Shown: positions 1-10,392, counted from the first letter of the stretch. The stretch is DNA of 64,000 nucleotides from Isoetes taiwanensis (GCA_021234155.1 JAJEKV010000067.1:3463279-3527278), one strand, 5' to 3'. The notes: generated by a model from the letters alone, not told the origin. A program made the numbers and translations.

Positions 1-280
1 TATGGTTTCCGTCCAAAATCAAAGACAACTCCAATCTATACAGAGAGAGTACAATTATTATCTTGGACTAAATTCTCAAAGGCCTTATGGTTTTCAAAAA
101 ATGCATAGAAAATATAAAAAGACGTGCATAGAAGTGCAAGAATACGTACCTCAGAAGGAACAGGTGTGTCTCTGGCATACTTGGATCCTCCAGGTACCCA
201 TGGAACTGTATTAGTATCAAAACTCATTTTATAAATGGAATGATCTCATTTGAAATTTAGAAAACAATTTCAGCTTTTAC

Positions 281-1391
281 AGAAGATGAGGATGGTTGGG
301 ACATAAAGGGTGATTGCATTTGCTGATAGGTCTTCTGCAAGCTTCCATAAAGTTCATCTAGTATGGCATTTTCATCAACATTTTGTTTAGCCGTCTTTAG
401 TAACTTCTTTTGAACAATCTGCAATGAAATCATTTATATGTAAGATATGATGTAATAGATGGCTAGAAGTTTATTATTACCTGATGTTTCAACGTTGCAA
501 GGCTTTTGGTATGCATAGGGCGACTGAGGTAGGACACCATTTGAAGGTGGCAATCCCACTGAATATATATTGAGTTACTTTATGTAGGAAGAACAATGAA
601 TAGATGCTTTAGGAGATGATGCCGTCAGCAAATAAACAAGTGCCTTTGTTGAAGGACTGAAAGTAAAGCTATATTGCATGTGAATTAGAGGAACATGCGT
701 ACCATGAAACTGAGAATGAGTAGATCGTAATGGTAAGAAGATGGTTTACGTAAATTGAGCTCCTTCTGTTGAGTGAGAAGCCATACTGTGGTCGAAATAA
801 TACAGGACTGCAATCATCGTAGCAGAGATGAAGACTCCAAAAATATAGAGTATGGGTACTTCTGCACCGCTAAAAGACTAGTATAGCAAACTGCAGAGAA
901 CAATATTGAAAAGATTTTACTTGATTGGAATTGCAAACAGAATTGTAACTTTATAAATAATCACAGAATGTGGTCAAGCAGAATTCTCGATATTATAGGC
1001 TATATGATAGGTGATGTGGAATGAATATCATTTTACAGTTATCATAATACCTTAATTACAATCCAGCTTTAAAGTCCACGGTATTGCCATAGATTAGGAC
1101 TGAAAAGACGCCGTGGAATGCCAGCAGAAGCAGTTCCTGCCGGTCCATAGGAAATCGCAATCCAAACTAGAACCATTATGGGTACTCCATAATCTACAAT
1201 AAAGCCATGCAGCCATGCTACAATACATTTGAGTGAGCTCACGAGAAGATAAAAAAGATATAAGGCCACATGCCAACCTGACCCATAATGCCATAACCTT
1301 CCACTTCGGGTTCTCAAAGCTGTTAGGAGGAGACCAAAGGAAAGCATAATTCCAAAGATGCCATTGGCAAACCGCCATGGAGTAGCATCAG
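281..1391 (-). pseudogene. BOR-type boron transporter fragment (anion exchanger, SLC4-like family), broken
   Basis: Five exon blocks read on the minus strand in family order. 1391-1278 encodes [20 protein letters not shown]; 1217-1051 encodes [11 protein letters not shown] and IPRRLFSPN; about 861-750 encodes [13 protein letters not shown]; 558-481 encodes PPSNGVLPQSPMHTKSLATL; 418-281 encodes LYGSLQKTYQQMQ. These match the membrane core and the start of the cytosolic loop of plant BOR borate exporters at the plasma membrane. Splice sites are GT..AG. The 60-bp intron 1277-1218 restores the spacing seen in the family (YGS-A-W). The exon 1217-1051 carries an in-frame TAA at 1071-1069 between the two Trp residues that bracket the loop after FSPN, with loop length unchanged. 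The N-terminal half was not found upstream and the 3' end is unclear. A possible further exon lies around 150-218. The family call is sure; non-functionality is likely. Confidence 0.8.
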
Positions 1392-2399
1392 CTTTTTTTA
1401 TCACAAGATAAGCTAACCCATGACAGGAGCATTGCCACAAAGCTCAAGCGTAGACTTCCTAAGATCATTTTGGTAAGCTAATGATCAAACCTGGAAAATG
1501 ATGTTGAAACGTCATTACTTGTACCTGCTCTATTCTTGGCAGAGTTTATACCTAAATTCACAAAATACCTTTTGCTTCAGACAACCAAATCGGATCTTCA
1601 AATGTTGCCAATATCTTCAATTGTAAATACCTTCAATTAAAAAAGGCCTTTATATTGGCGATCTCAAGTAAGCTTTTTTACGACAATACGAGAATCCAAA
1701 GAAACTCCAGAAGATGGCAACCAAAAGAAACTGATAGGGTACAGGTCCTCGACTATTCATCCCAAAATTTAGGTCTCCACAGAAACAAATTTGCAATATG
1801 AAAAGAAAGAGTTGAATGTATCACTGAAAAATGCCAGGGATAGAAATGGAAAAGACAATCCTAAAGGTTTTGCCATGCTAAAACCATACTAACAATCGTA
1901 TAAGCTGGATATAAGCTTGTTGTACAGATGAAATTTGGGGATCTGGCATGGTCGGCAAAATCATAGATAGAAAAAGAAATTGTTTTCCCTATGTATGAAT
2001 GCTAGAATTTGATGAAGAACGGCACAGACATCGGTCATGACAACTAGGTGTAGCGAAAGGAATAAAAGAGAGGTAAAACTACGGTGAAATGCAAGGAAAG
2101 GGCACCGGAGCAAGCAAACCAGGCTGCCCGATGGTATCTCCGTCTTAAATTTACGCCTTATCTAATTTTTCCCATCGTCGATGCATAAAAAAAACTATCG
2201 AACGGCAAAACTTACGTCCAACTCATATTTGACTGAGGTGGAGGTGCGACGTGGACATGCTAGAATTGCAAGAAAGCTTGTAGGCTTGGTTAGGCTGGCG
2301 TGCTAATAAAATAATCATTATACAATTAAAGTGTTTCAATAACATCAATTTATAACAACACATGAAGGTAAGTAATAAATGTTTTGTATGAGACAGACT
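1392..2399. other. No gene recognised
   Basis: I looked here for the missing 5' exons of the boron transporter and for other coding blocks and found none I can support. The sequence is AT-rich with frequent stops in all frames. Confidence 0.4.
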
Positions 2400-3067
2400 A
2401 AAGGTCCAAGTCGTAGTCTTCATCATTCTTTTTGCTTGTTTCTGCTGTGCCAGTTTCTGTGGTCTGCCCCTTTTGTGTTGCTTACCCTTGTCTACTTCTT
2501 CAATGTCTTCAGGAATGGTAGCTAGAGCCACTTCTTTCAGCTCTGCAAAGGTAGCTTCATCATCTAAAGAGCTAGTGAATGGAGGCTGTATCTCTGAAGA
2601 GGCCAGCTTGGCAAAATCAGATGAGGATCTGGCGCCTAACTCTTGATGCTCATCTGGTAGGGTAGGTAAGTCAGCCAGTCTCATCTTGATGAAGTTCACA
2701 GCTTCTTTATCTATGTCCACTGCTACACAATTGCGGCCCTTCTTAAGTGCACAAGCTATTGTTGTACCAGAGCCAGAAAAGGCATCAAGCACCCAATCTC
2801 CTGGACGTGAAAACATGTCTAGAAGATGGTTGATTAGCTTTTGAGGCTTCTGGTAGTGATTAATAATTCTACCTTGTGCACTAGGGTCTTGTAGCTTCTG
2901 AAGCACAGCTGGAAATTCCAAGACATTAGAAAAGTTCTGGCAAGCTGCTGTATTAAAAATGCTCCATGGTGCGTTTGCCATTGAAGCTCCAGTAAGCAAC
3001 ATGGAGGTATTCAACCTTACTCAGCAACCTCGGCCCGCCGCCATGGTAGTTTATATTTGTCTTGTAC
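2400..3067 (-). other. Methyltransferase 3' exon with the SAM-binding FSGSGTT motif
   Basis: Starts after a TTCTACAG acceptor. The incoming frame ends at a TAA within the run 2955-2959. One base less in that A5 run would read E-H-F-N-T-A-A-C and join the long frame carrying QKPQKLINHLLDMF and GDWVLDAFSGSGTTIACALK, the AdoMet-binding motif with its usual upstream KP..L helix, then CVAVDIDKEAV. A Glu/Lys-rich tail with KRGRPQKL (AT-hook-like) follows. The true end is uncertain; a second frame would end DEDYDLDL at about 2399. Confidence 0.6.
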
Positions 3068-3210
3068 CTGTAGAAATTAGAGGCGTGTCACTAACGAAAC
3101 AAAACAACAAACTAATAAAGAGAACAAGTCAAAGGCAATCATATTCTGGAATAGAAAACGAAAACACAAAGAAGAAACAAACCAAACGTATTCCAGAATA
3201 AAGTACTCAC

Positions 3211-3653
3211 CAAATTATATTCTCATAACCTGCTTGCACAGGGGATCCAAAATGGTTCTTGAACGTGGACTCCACAAGGCCGGATTGCATGTTAGAATGA
3301 AACACGACAAGACGCCAGTGCATGGCCGTTGTGATTTGTTTAATACCGTTGACGAAGGCGTTAAATTCTGAATTTTTAAAAGGCTGATCGTCGTAACGGT
3401 TGTCCTTTAGTTTAAAGCCATAAGGAAGGTCCGCTATGACCAGTGTAAAATCCTGTGGCTTTACTGTTCCAACCAGTTTAGTGCAGTCCCTGTGGATGAT
3501 AGAGAACAAATTGTTTTGGTCATACAAGCTAAACTTTTCATATTCAGAAGGCTCCACTTCTAGAGTCCTCCTATCTGCCAATGTTCTTTCTTCTCGTGCA
3601 AGCCTCACGAGGTGCATGAAACCTTCTGGCAGGTCCTTATTTTTCTTCTTGTT
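3211..3653 (-). other. Methyltransferase exon with motif IV (DLPYG)
   Basis: The exon begins after a TTTGCAG acceptor and ends at a GTGAGT donor. It encodes FSIIHRDCTKLV, then VIADLPYGFKLKDNRYDD and later AGYENIIW. ADLPYG corresponds to the D/N/S-P-P-Y/F/W catalytic motif of amino-methyltransferases, with Leu at the second position. The exon is open throughout. Joined in phase to the exon at 3067 it continues W-YKTNINYHGGGP, which fits the segment following the catalytic motif in this family. Confidence 0.65.
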
Positions 3654-4582
3654 CTGCAAACAAAGAAGAGATTGAGACCTAGACAAGACAAGAATCATGT
3701 GTTTAGTCAGCGTACCCATCCTTCAAAATTTAGAGCATACTAGACAATGCGCTCGTCGGATGTAGCTATGGGATAAAGCTCCTTGCACCCCTCCCACGTC
3801 TCCACGTTAAGTTGTTCCATCAGACGTGTCTGGCAGGTGATGACATTTTTTTGGTTTGAAAGAAAACAGCAGTTGGAAAGTGCAAGAGTAAAGTAAACTA
3901 ACTTCCTGCCACCTAAACTTATTTTAGAATACAAGTGGCTTAGACAACTTTTATGTTGTTGCAGAAGTGTATTCCAGAATACACTTTAGCTGCAGCATAG
4001 GAGCGAAAGTGTATTCCGGAATACACTTCTTCACTGCACCAAGTTAGAGAGTGTATTCCAGAATACGTTTTCACTGCTGCGCAGAAGAGAAAGTGTATTC
4101 TGGAATACACTTTTCCACTACACGAAGGGAAAGTGTATTCTGGAATACACTTTCGATCCTTCGAGGGGCAGAAAGCATTTTCAGTAGTGCCCGTTTGCTC
4201 TTATTTTAAGACTCTGGTAGTATTCTGGAATAGAAAAGAGAACAATGATGGCAAAGCTTACTTGTGCAACTCCTTCGACATTTCTTCTAGAGTGAACTCC
4301 TTGTCCACCACCTTCTGCAGGAGTCGTTCTAGTAATTCTGTGTCAGTGAACCCCTGCATCTCACTCCAGACAGTGATTGTCATATCTTTTTTTGGCATGT
4401 CGGAGCCTTTCTTCTTCTAGGAGACCTTGCCCTTACTTTTTAGTTCACCACGCTCAAACATATTAAATATTTCGTTTTGGAGCTCCCAGACCTGCAAACA
4501 AAACAAGAAACTCATCAGCTAGTTGTCAACAAGGAATGTTTTTGTACACTAAATCTTATTCTGGAATACGCTGGAAACGTAC

Positions 4583-5221
4583 CCGGCCATCCCTGAACGC
4601 TAGCTGAAACCAGTTGTCATGACCAATGAGTGATGCCCGTTTGTTTGCCTCGTCGTATTTAAGGCAACACTCAATGGCACAAGTTTCTTTTAGTTCTAGT
4701 GAGTACTGTGGCTTTTTCAAATCCTCCCCATACGTTTCTTTGAAGATGGCATATTCTCTGTACATAAACCTAATTTTGTCGACAAAGCTCATTTTTAACT
4801 TGTACTCGTTGTCAGCGTTGTGAGTATTGGCAACGATTTTGGTTTCTTCGTCGGTCAATCGACAGTAGACTGCACAGAGAGCAGACAAGTACCTGGGATT
4901 CTTTTTTTCTTTGAACAATTGCCTCTTTGCCTTGAAACTGTGGTTCCCACCCAAAACATAATGCGTATATGTGTCCGCATCTTCTCTATCGTACTCTGCT
5001 GGACTTGTGCACTGCTCTCTATCAACAAGAACCACAATAGGAGCAACATGGACGTTCGGATTGCTCCGAATTCTGTCCTTGAGGTTCCTTAGATGATCTG
5101 CGTAAATCTTTCGAACCTGCACTGGTCGTTCTCCAGCTTCATTTTTAGGAGGAAGCTTCATTGATGTGACGGGCAAGTAGATGACACCTTGCACAAACTT
5201 GTGCAGGTTAATCTCTTCCAT
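4583..5221 (-). other. ParB/sulfiredoxin-like domain exon of the methyltransferase gene
   Basis: About 213 open codons starting at MEEINLHKF and ending at DGR before a GTACG donor at 4582. The order of features fits a ParB N-terminal-like fold: VTSMKLPP near the start, a segment with VRKIYADHLRNLKDRI, APIVVLVDRE, then YVLGGNHSFKAKRQL, which resembles the GGNHR/DGxHR box of ParB and of ParB-type domains fused to DNA methylases. The C-terminal part (about residues 130-213) is rich in helices and ends in IGHDNWFQLAFRDGR. The frame stays open upstream into a basic linker, so this methionine need not be the true start. The domain assignment rests on the GGNHS box and general layout, so it is moderate. 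Confidence 0.55.
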
Positions 5222-6190
5222 CTTTTCTGATGTTTTATCAACCTTCTTTTCCTTAATGGCAACACCAGGTGCTTTGCCCTTCCCCTTCCTCTTCTTGAGT
5301 GCTTCCTCAGGAGCATCTTCTGTGGCAATTGTTCTTTTTTTAGGCTCCTTAGCAGCAATGGTCAGCCTTTGCTTCTTTGGTGGTCGTTGTGCTGGCTGCT
5401 CTTTTGACTCTCATGTGCTATTTTCTTCCTCTTACTCCCCTGATGGACTCTCGGCTCCGTTGTTCTTCCTCTTCTTCCCGCTCTGACTCGCGGTGGACGA
5501 AGTCTTCGCTCTGTGTGCTTCGAACGTCGTTGATGATGGCACTAAGCTTTCTCTTATTGATGTAGTGAGAAACATATTTGTAAAGTGCCGGTGGTTGCAC
5601 TTTGACAAGTCTAAAGAAGGCTTCATCAACATGAATGAAACCTTGGGATGTCGCAAAAGACAGTCTCCCTCATTGTCCCGACTCCCCAGCTACTTCACTC
5701 ACAGCTTGTATGGTGCCCATGCAGACAAAATCTCTGTCGTCATACCTTTTTGCACCAGGACTCCGACAGACATGTAAGAAAGTAAGGGTGCTGTACTTTC
5801 CAGCTGTACCTCTTGTGAAGAACCACTGAGTTTGGAAGTTTTCGTATATCACAGGCACAGAGATATCATCAACCCTTCTCTGTGGGTGTGCTTTCTGGGT
5901 GATTTTAATGGCTTTGACGTCTTACCTGTACACATTGTGTAAAAACACGTCTTTTTTAGAAAAAACACTGGCATAAAACTATTCTAGAATACAAAATCTC
6001 TAAAAGGAAGGACAAAAAGAGGACAAAAAGGCCAAAAAAACACTACACAGTTGACAAGAAAACAAGGCTTTACAAGTCTGAAAAGCGAAGAAAACACCTA
6101 AAATTACCAAAAAAGTTTAATAAATTAGATCTTTCAAACCTTAAACAGACGAAAGTGTATTCCGGAATACACTTTGGCTTTCGTGTGAAA

Positions 6191-6220
6191 GCGAAAGTGT
6201 ATTCCGGAATACACTTTCGC
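6191..6220. repeat. Perfect 30-bp palindrome upstream of the methyltransferase gene
   Basis: The half-site GCGAAAGTGTATTCC is followed directly by its exact reverse complement. A second 22-bp copy lies 17 bases to the left, at 6153-6174. The position, about 270 bp upstream of the first exon block, would suit a regulatory or protein-binding site; this is inference. Confidence 0.8.
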
Positions 6221-6854
6221 CTTCACCTAAAGCTTCTTAGTTTTAATGAAAGCCAAAAGGGTTTCACTAATTCGATGGGAGGCCAACCAGGGTTCAATTT
6301 TGACGGCTTTCATGGCTGTTTTTTGCTTTTTTGACCGTCAAAACAGGCAGCAAAAAAAGTTGCCCTACATATGAAGGATAACAAATATCAATTTGCCTGT
6401 CATATAGAAAGGCAAAAAAAAATGTGTATATCATTTGAAAGGTCGCAAATATAAATTTGCATTTCATTTTTGTATAAGTACTAGGGTTATTTTATAGGCA
6501 TATCGAGTTAATATACCTTACCTCTAATAGAATAATGAATTAGGTAACATTAAAGAATATATTTTTTTTAACTTCTACATTTCCGATTCCTCATACATTC
6601 TCCCATTTCCCAACGAACCCACCAATTTGGAAAATCTGAGTCATTTCTGCTCTGCCAGGTGCCTGCCACGACTCTTTGCAGTAAGCCGGTTCTTTCCCCC
6701 TTTTTTCACAAAACGGCCTCTGTGTGGAGTCTTTGTACAGAGTCTGTGGCTTGGTTTTTTCACCACATTTCAGTCAAAGCGAGCACTGCCAAGCAGAGAG
6801 GCCCTGCATTAGATAAAGTTTCTCAAATCTCTACATTATTTTGCAGTTGTTAAG
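6221..6854. other. AT-rich intergenic stretch between two divergent units
   Basis: Separates the minus-strand methyltransferase gene from the plus-strand Ser/Pro-rich ORF. It holds A/T runs and weak inverted repeats (for example GCAAATATAAATTTGC near 6448). No coding signal. Confidence 0.4.
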
Positions 6855-7375
6855 ATGACGAACCGCTTCGTGAACAAACCTCCAGCACCTTTTGTTGTCT
6901 CAAGCTCGTCTAGTTCTGAGGAAACGCTTGGAAACAACGTCTTTTCTTTTGAAGATCGACATTCTTCGACTCCTACCTCTACAACATCGTTGTTGCTTCT
7001 CGAAGACACTTCGAGTCCAGCACGTAACAGACTTTCACCACCCTTCCAACCGTCACCAAGTCCAGTAGACAGTACACTGGCATCTCCTTCCAAAGCATCA
7101 CCACCAGTTCGGAGCATGCTGCCACCATCCTTCGTTCCATCCCCCGGACCTACAGAGGCTCCACCACAACGGGTGCTCAAGACAAGCTATCCCTGTCGTT
7201 TGTAGTTTCGCCCCCTTCGTGCAAATATACAAGGAACACAGAAAATGCAGAAGACTGTGAGATTCACTACAATTTCTCTCCCCAGGACTTCACTACAAAT
7301 GAGGACGATGCTGCAGCATGTACTTCTCTTCACACAATGGTTGTAACACATGGATTTGCAGAATTCCAGTCCCAT
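6855..7375 (+). CDS. Ser/Pro-rich hypothetical protein, possibly frameshifted
   Basis: The ORF from ATG 6855 gives 116 residues, strongly Ser/Pro/Thr-rich (VVSSSSSSEE, PPFQPSPSP), ending at a TAG at 7203-7205. A second plus-strand frame is open across that point from about 7168 to 7373 and contains ENAEDCEIHYNFSPQDFTT, so a frameshift or an unspliced junction near 7170-7200 is possible. No domain recognised. The composition recalls the N-terminal exon of the DUF7869-type gene at 24420, but the sequence does not. It is divergent from the methyltransferase gene and could share its upstream region. Confidence 0.35.
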
Positions 7376-8358
7376 TAGGACGGATTTGGGTCTTAAAATG
7401 GCCCATAACTTGGATGCCAGAATTCCACGTCATGTTTCTCGCGACATCTCTCGCGACCAATGATGTTTGCGCATTTTTTTCCAAAGTCAGTATTAGTTGG
7501 CAAGTAGAAAGATGAGCAGGCTTACTTGGCATCCACATGGCGAAATTTCATAGGACATGTTTGTGTATTCATTGCAACCACATTAATGGCCTGCATTTTT
7601 TGAAAATCGTATTGCAGACCAAAATAATGGCTACTTTTTCCGCCTATTGTGCACATGCCCACATGCACCAATCACCTTATCAAATTTTGGCCAAATTTCC
7701 ATTGTTCACATTAGCGCCGCTACGTGCATCCTCTCCGCCTTCACTCTTCATTTGGAATCCAAGTCTCCAATAGTGTCTGTGTTTTTGCCCCATTTACAGA
7801 ACACTCAAGGTCAAGAAGTAGGAGGTTATGTCTCCAAAGGTTCATGGGTGAGTATGTTATAGCATCGATGAGGGGCGAGCATAGAGTTAAGCGACAATGG
7901 CGAGGCGATGTGCGGACAAGCAAATGTACGTTACATGCCATGTTTTTACTACCCAAATTTTCATTCTGAAGTTTTCCTACTTTTCAGCTCTTCCCATTTA
8001 TCGTATTGCTCCCTGCCATTTATTCTTACAATTCAACGATCGATCTGTATCTCTAATTGCATCCATCATTGCTCCTAGTACCCCTACATTGCTTCTGCAG
8101 TTCATCACTTACAAAACAATAAAGGCATGACGGTAGAAGGATATCTATCCATAGGCTCGTGGGTGAGAATGCTATCCTTAACGAAGGGTGACTATGGAGT
8201 TACATCGCCGGAGCGACATTCATACGCAATGAATAGGTAGAACTATAAGGTTCAAAATAAATGCTATGGATAGTATATTGCAAAAAAAAAAGGGAAGGGA
8301 GGGGGGGAAGGGATTTGAAGAGGAGGATATTTGCAAATTTGCACCCTCAATAATACAT
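7376..8358. repeat. Non-coding; two diverged related segments
   Basis: The stretches near 7800-7920 and 8110-8230 share an order of short matches (TCATGGGTGAGTATG / TCGTGGGTGAGAATG, then GAGTTA and GCGA/CGCC blocks), suggesting an old tandem duplication of roughly 320 bp. No coding signal. Confidence 0.3.
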
Positions 8359-8929
8359 GGATCACACCATGCGAAAATGCACATGCACTTTGTAAATGTA
8401 TAGTAAGAATGAATAAGAATGATATTTTATCGTCCACTGAGGCCAATCGGCCTATGGGACCCATAAGGAGCGCATCAAACTTATACCTTCTGAAAATAGA
8501 CAATGTGGCGATCAAGGGCTGCTTTCTGAAGAGGCAAGAATCCTGTCTCCTGCAGTAGAATTTGATATGGGACTGTGGACTTCACCCCTAGTGCTCGTAC
8601 TAAGAAGGCTTTCTGGACCTGCTCCAAGTCATTCCAAGTAGCAAGTGATACTACTGGACCCCATACTTCCACCCCGTATAAAAGGACAGGCTCTACTAAG
8701 ACCTTGAACAGGTGTGTCTGATGGGCCCAATCATACAACTCCGCTCTATGACGATTGTTTTGCATTGCATATAGTGCCTTCCAGCCTGCCGTCAATCGTA
8801 GCCGTATGGATGTGTCCCAGTGCATAGTAGAAGGAAACTCCACTCCCAAATACTTGTATGTGGATGCCACTTCCACATTCTGGCCTTGGTAACTGAAGGA
8901 GGGTAGTGAGATTTCGCGTCATGTGATCC
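8359..8929. repeat. Dispersed hairpin repeat split by a LINE insertion
   Basis: Left arm GGATCACACCATGCGAAA at 8359-8376 and right arm TTTCGCGTCATGTGATCC at 8912-8929 are the arms of the hairpin seen intact at 9633-10392, where they are only about 30 bp apart. Here the LINE fragment separates them by 535 bp, which gives the order of events. Confidence 0.7.
8405..8905 (-). mobile_element. LINE (non-LTR retrotransposon) 3' fragment
   Basis: Minus-strand open frame 8876-8481 encodes the C-terminal part of a LINE reverse-transcriptase ORF: ASTYKYLGVEFPS, LFKVLVEPVLLYGVEVWG, then ALDRHIVYFQKV. Downstream is the short 3' segment with GGGTCCCATAGGCCGATTGG and GGACGATAAAATA, matching the 3' end of the larger LINE at 38941-40985. 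The tail is a short AAT-rich stretch near 8405-8425. The 5' truncation is typical of LINE insertion. Confidence 0.75.
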
Positions 8930-9632
8930 TTGCTTCTTCTTTCTTCCCTCTTCTTGATTTATATTCACCCACTAAATCAAATATGTTTCTTTGGGCTATA
9001 TTTATCAGATGTCGGGGATTTGAGATTAGGAAAAAGCATACTAGCATCGTTGTTGTCTAACATATGGACATAACAGACATGCTTTTCCAAGATATACATT
9101 CAGGGCAATGGGCATCTAGTTTTACGTTGTAAAGTTGTGGGAGCCGAGCTTGAAAGTCGTCCCATGATGACCTCTTTTAAGCGAATTGTGCAAGCCTCAA
9201 AGTTATGAGAATGGTATCCTTGCAATGAAGAAATGTTTGATAAGACGTGCATCCAGGGTTGTTGAAAAAACAAATTACAAAATATTTGCTCTATTAGAGG
9301 TGTTTACTAATGCCACGACACAAAAGCTCCAAAGACATATTGTATAAAATGTCGCTTTCGTGAGCCTTTGGATCAGTTAACACAAAGTGTCACATATGAA
9401 AACATTGTTAGGTTTGATAAAATAACATAAAAATCTTATTTAATAAAGCTTTAGTTGCTGGTAAAGTGTTGGCTTATTGATTAAGTGTTTGTATTTTGCT
9501 TTGGGACCCTCTTTGAAAAAGTTTAGTTCATAAAACATAATATAACTTGGAATGATACATATTTTGTATGCAAATGGGAGACTATTGATGAGGGACTTGG
9601 TGTTATTATCTATTGACAACAAACAAGAAAGT
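8930..9632. other. No gene recognised
   Basis: AT-rich sequence without coding signal. Its right end merges into the flank of the hairpin array. Confidence 0.4.
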
Positions 9633-10392
9633 GGAACACACCATGCGAATTTAGTATATTCCAACCTTTTAGCTTATACAAAATTCGCTTGGTGTGATGT
9701 TAATGGAAAAAGATGACTTTCTATAGTAAAATTACTTTGATTATTTTTTAAAATAAAAGAAATATATATGTGTCTTATTTGAAGTTGTGGATATGTGACG
9801 TGCTCATTTATTGATAACGTGTTTGCTTTTTGAAAAGGGCTAATAACTTTATGTACTACTAGAGTTGGTAAAGTATTTTAGATGCAAATGGGGTACTTGT
9901 GTTTAAGTTTAATTTGACAACAAGCAAGAAAGCGTATCACACCATGCGAAATGATTGTGTTCTATTTTTTTTTTGCATATGTATTATTCGCTTGATGTGA
10001 TCTTTCTTAAAAAAAGGTATGCTCTTTGAAAAGGACTAATAACTTTATGCACTTGGGGTGGTAAAGTATTAAATGAGAAGGGGTACTTGTGTTTAATTTT
10101 AATTTGACAACAAATAAGAAAGTGGATCACACGATGCGAATTTAGTGTGTTCCATTTTTGTTGCATATGTACTATTCGCTTGATGTGATCCTTCTTGAAA
10201 AAGAATATGCTCTTTGAAAAGGGATAATGACTTATGTACTTAAGAGTGGTAAAGCATTTTAGATACAAATAGGAATGAGTACTTGTGTTTAATTTTAATT
10301 TGACAACAAATAAGAAAGTGGATCACACCATGCAAATTTAGTGTGTCCCTTTTTTTTTTTTGCATAATATGTATTATTTGCTTGGTGTGATC
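9633..10392. repeat. Array of four hairpin units (GGATCACACCATGCGAAT / inverse)
   Basis: Inverted arms pair at 9633-9650/9683-9698, 9934-9950/9986-10002, 10124-10141/10174-10191 and 10320-10337/10375-10392. Each hairpin spans about 66-73 bp. Between hairpins the flanks repeat too (AATTTGACAACAAATAAGAAAG before, TATGCTCTTTGAAAAGGG-type after), so longer units are duplicated with offsets of about 300, 190 and 196 bp. Related arms recur near 8359, 8912, 23141, 23294 and 23343. Confidence 0.8.

Larger units (their letters stand above)
2400..5926 (-). pseudogene. ParB-like domain plus beta-class DNA methyltransferase, multi-exon, decayed
   Basis: A minus-strand gene of at least six exon blocks. 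In coding order: 5926-about 4583 (N-terminal region of unknown function, a Lys-rich linker with NLS-like KKRKGKGK, then a ParB-like domain); 4491-4262 (acidic/helical linker); 3829-3716; 3653-3211 (methyltransferase motif IV, DLPYG); and 3067-about 2400 (FxGxG motif as DAFSGSGTT). The motif IV-before-motif I order is that of beta-class N4-cytosine/N6-adenine methyltransferases. Introns have GT..AG ends, so this is a resident eukaryotic gene and not contamination. Lesions: in-frame TGA at 5672-5670, TAG at 4419-4417, TAG at 3742-3740, a one-base slip in the A5 run 2955-2959, and a frame change plus further stops near 5400-5450. The phase of the junction 4262/3829 is also unclear. ParB-methylase fusions are known in bacteria and phages; the origin here is inferred. 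The palindromes listed separately lie in its introns and upstream. Confidence 0.7.
3142..6220. repeat. Cluster of 14 palindromic sites, core TATTCYRGAATA
   Basis: Cores or full sites at 3142-3153, 3189-3200, 3920-3931 (variant), 3965-3986, 4007-4028, 4051-4067, 4091-4112, 4131-4152, 4221-4232, 4557-4568, 5980-5991, 6153-6174 and 6191-6220; 3920 and 5980 are the weakest matches. The best copies extend to GTGTATTCCGGAATACAC inside AAGT..ACTT. In the deduced gene structure all lie in introns (3068-3210, 3830-4261, 4492-4582) or upstream of 5926. None lies in a coding exon. Two start within about 25 bases of a splice donor. Confidence 0.85.

Noticed and set aside
2400-5926. In-frame stops as sites of U-to-C RNA editing, as in fern and hornwort organelles
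   Set aside because: The gene has spliceosomal GT..AG introns and nuclear transposons around it, and it also has frameshifts that editing would not repair.
3142-6220. CRISPR-like array
   Set aside because: The repeats are palindromic sites of varying length inside introns and flanks of a spliced gene, with irregular spacers outside one intron and no cas genes.
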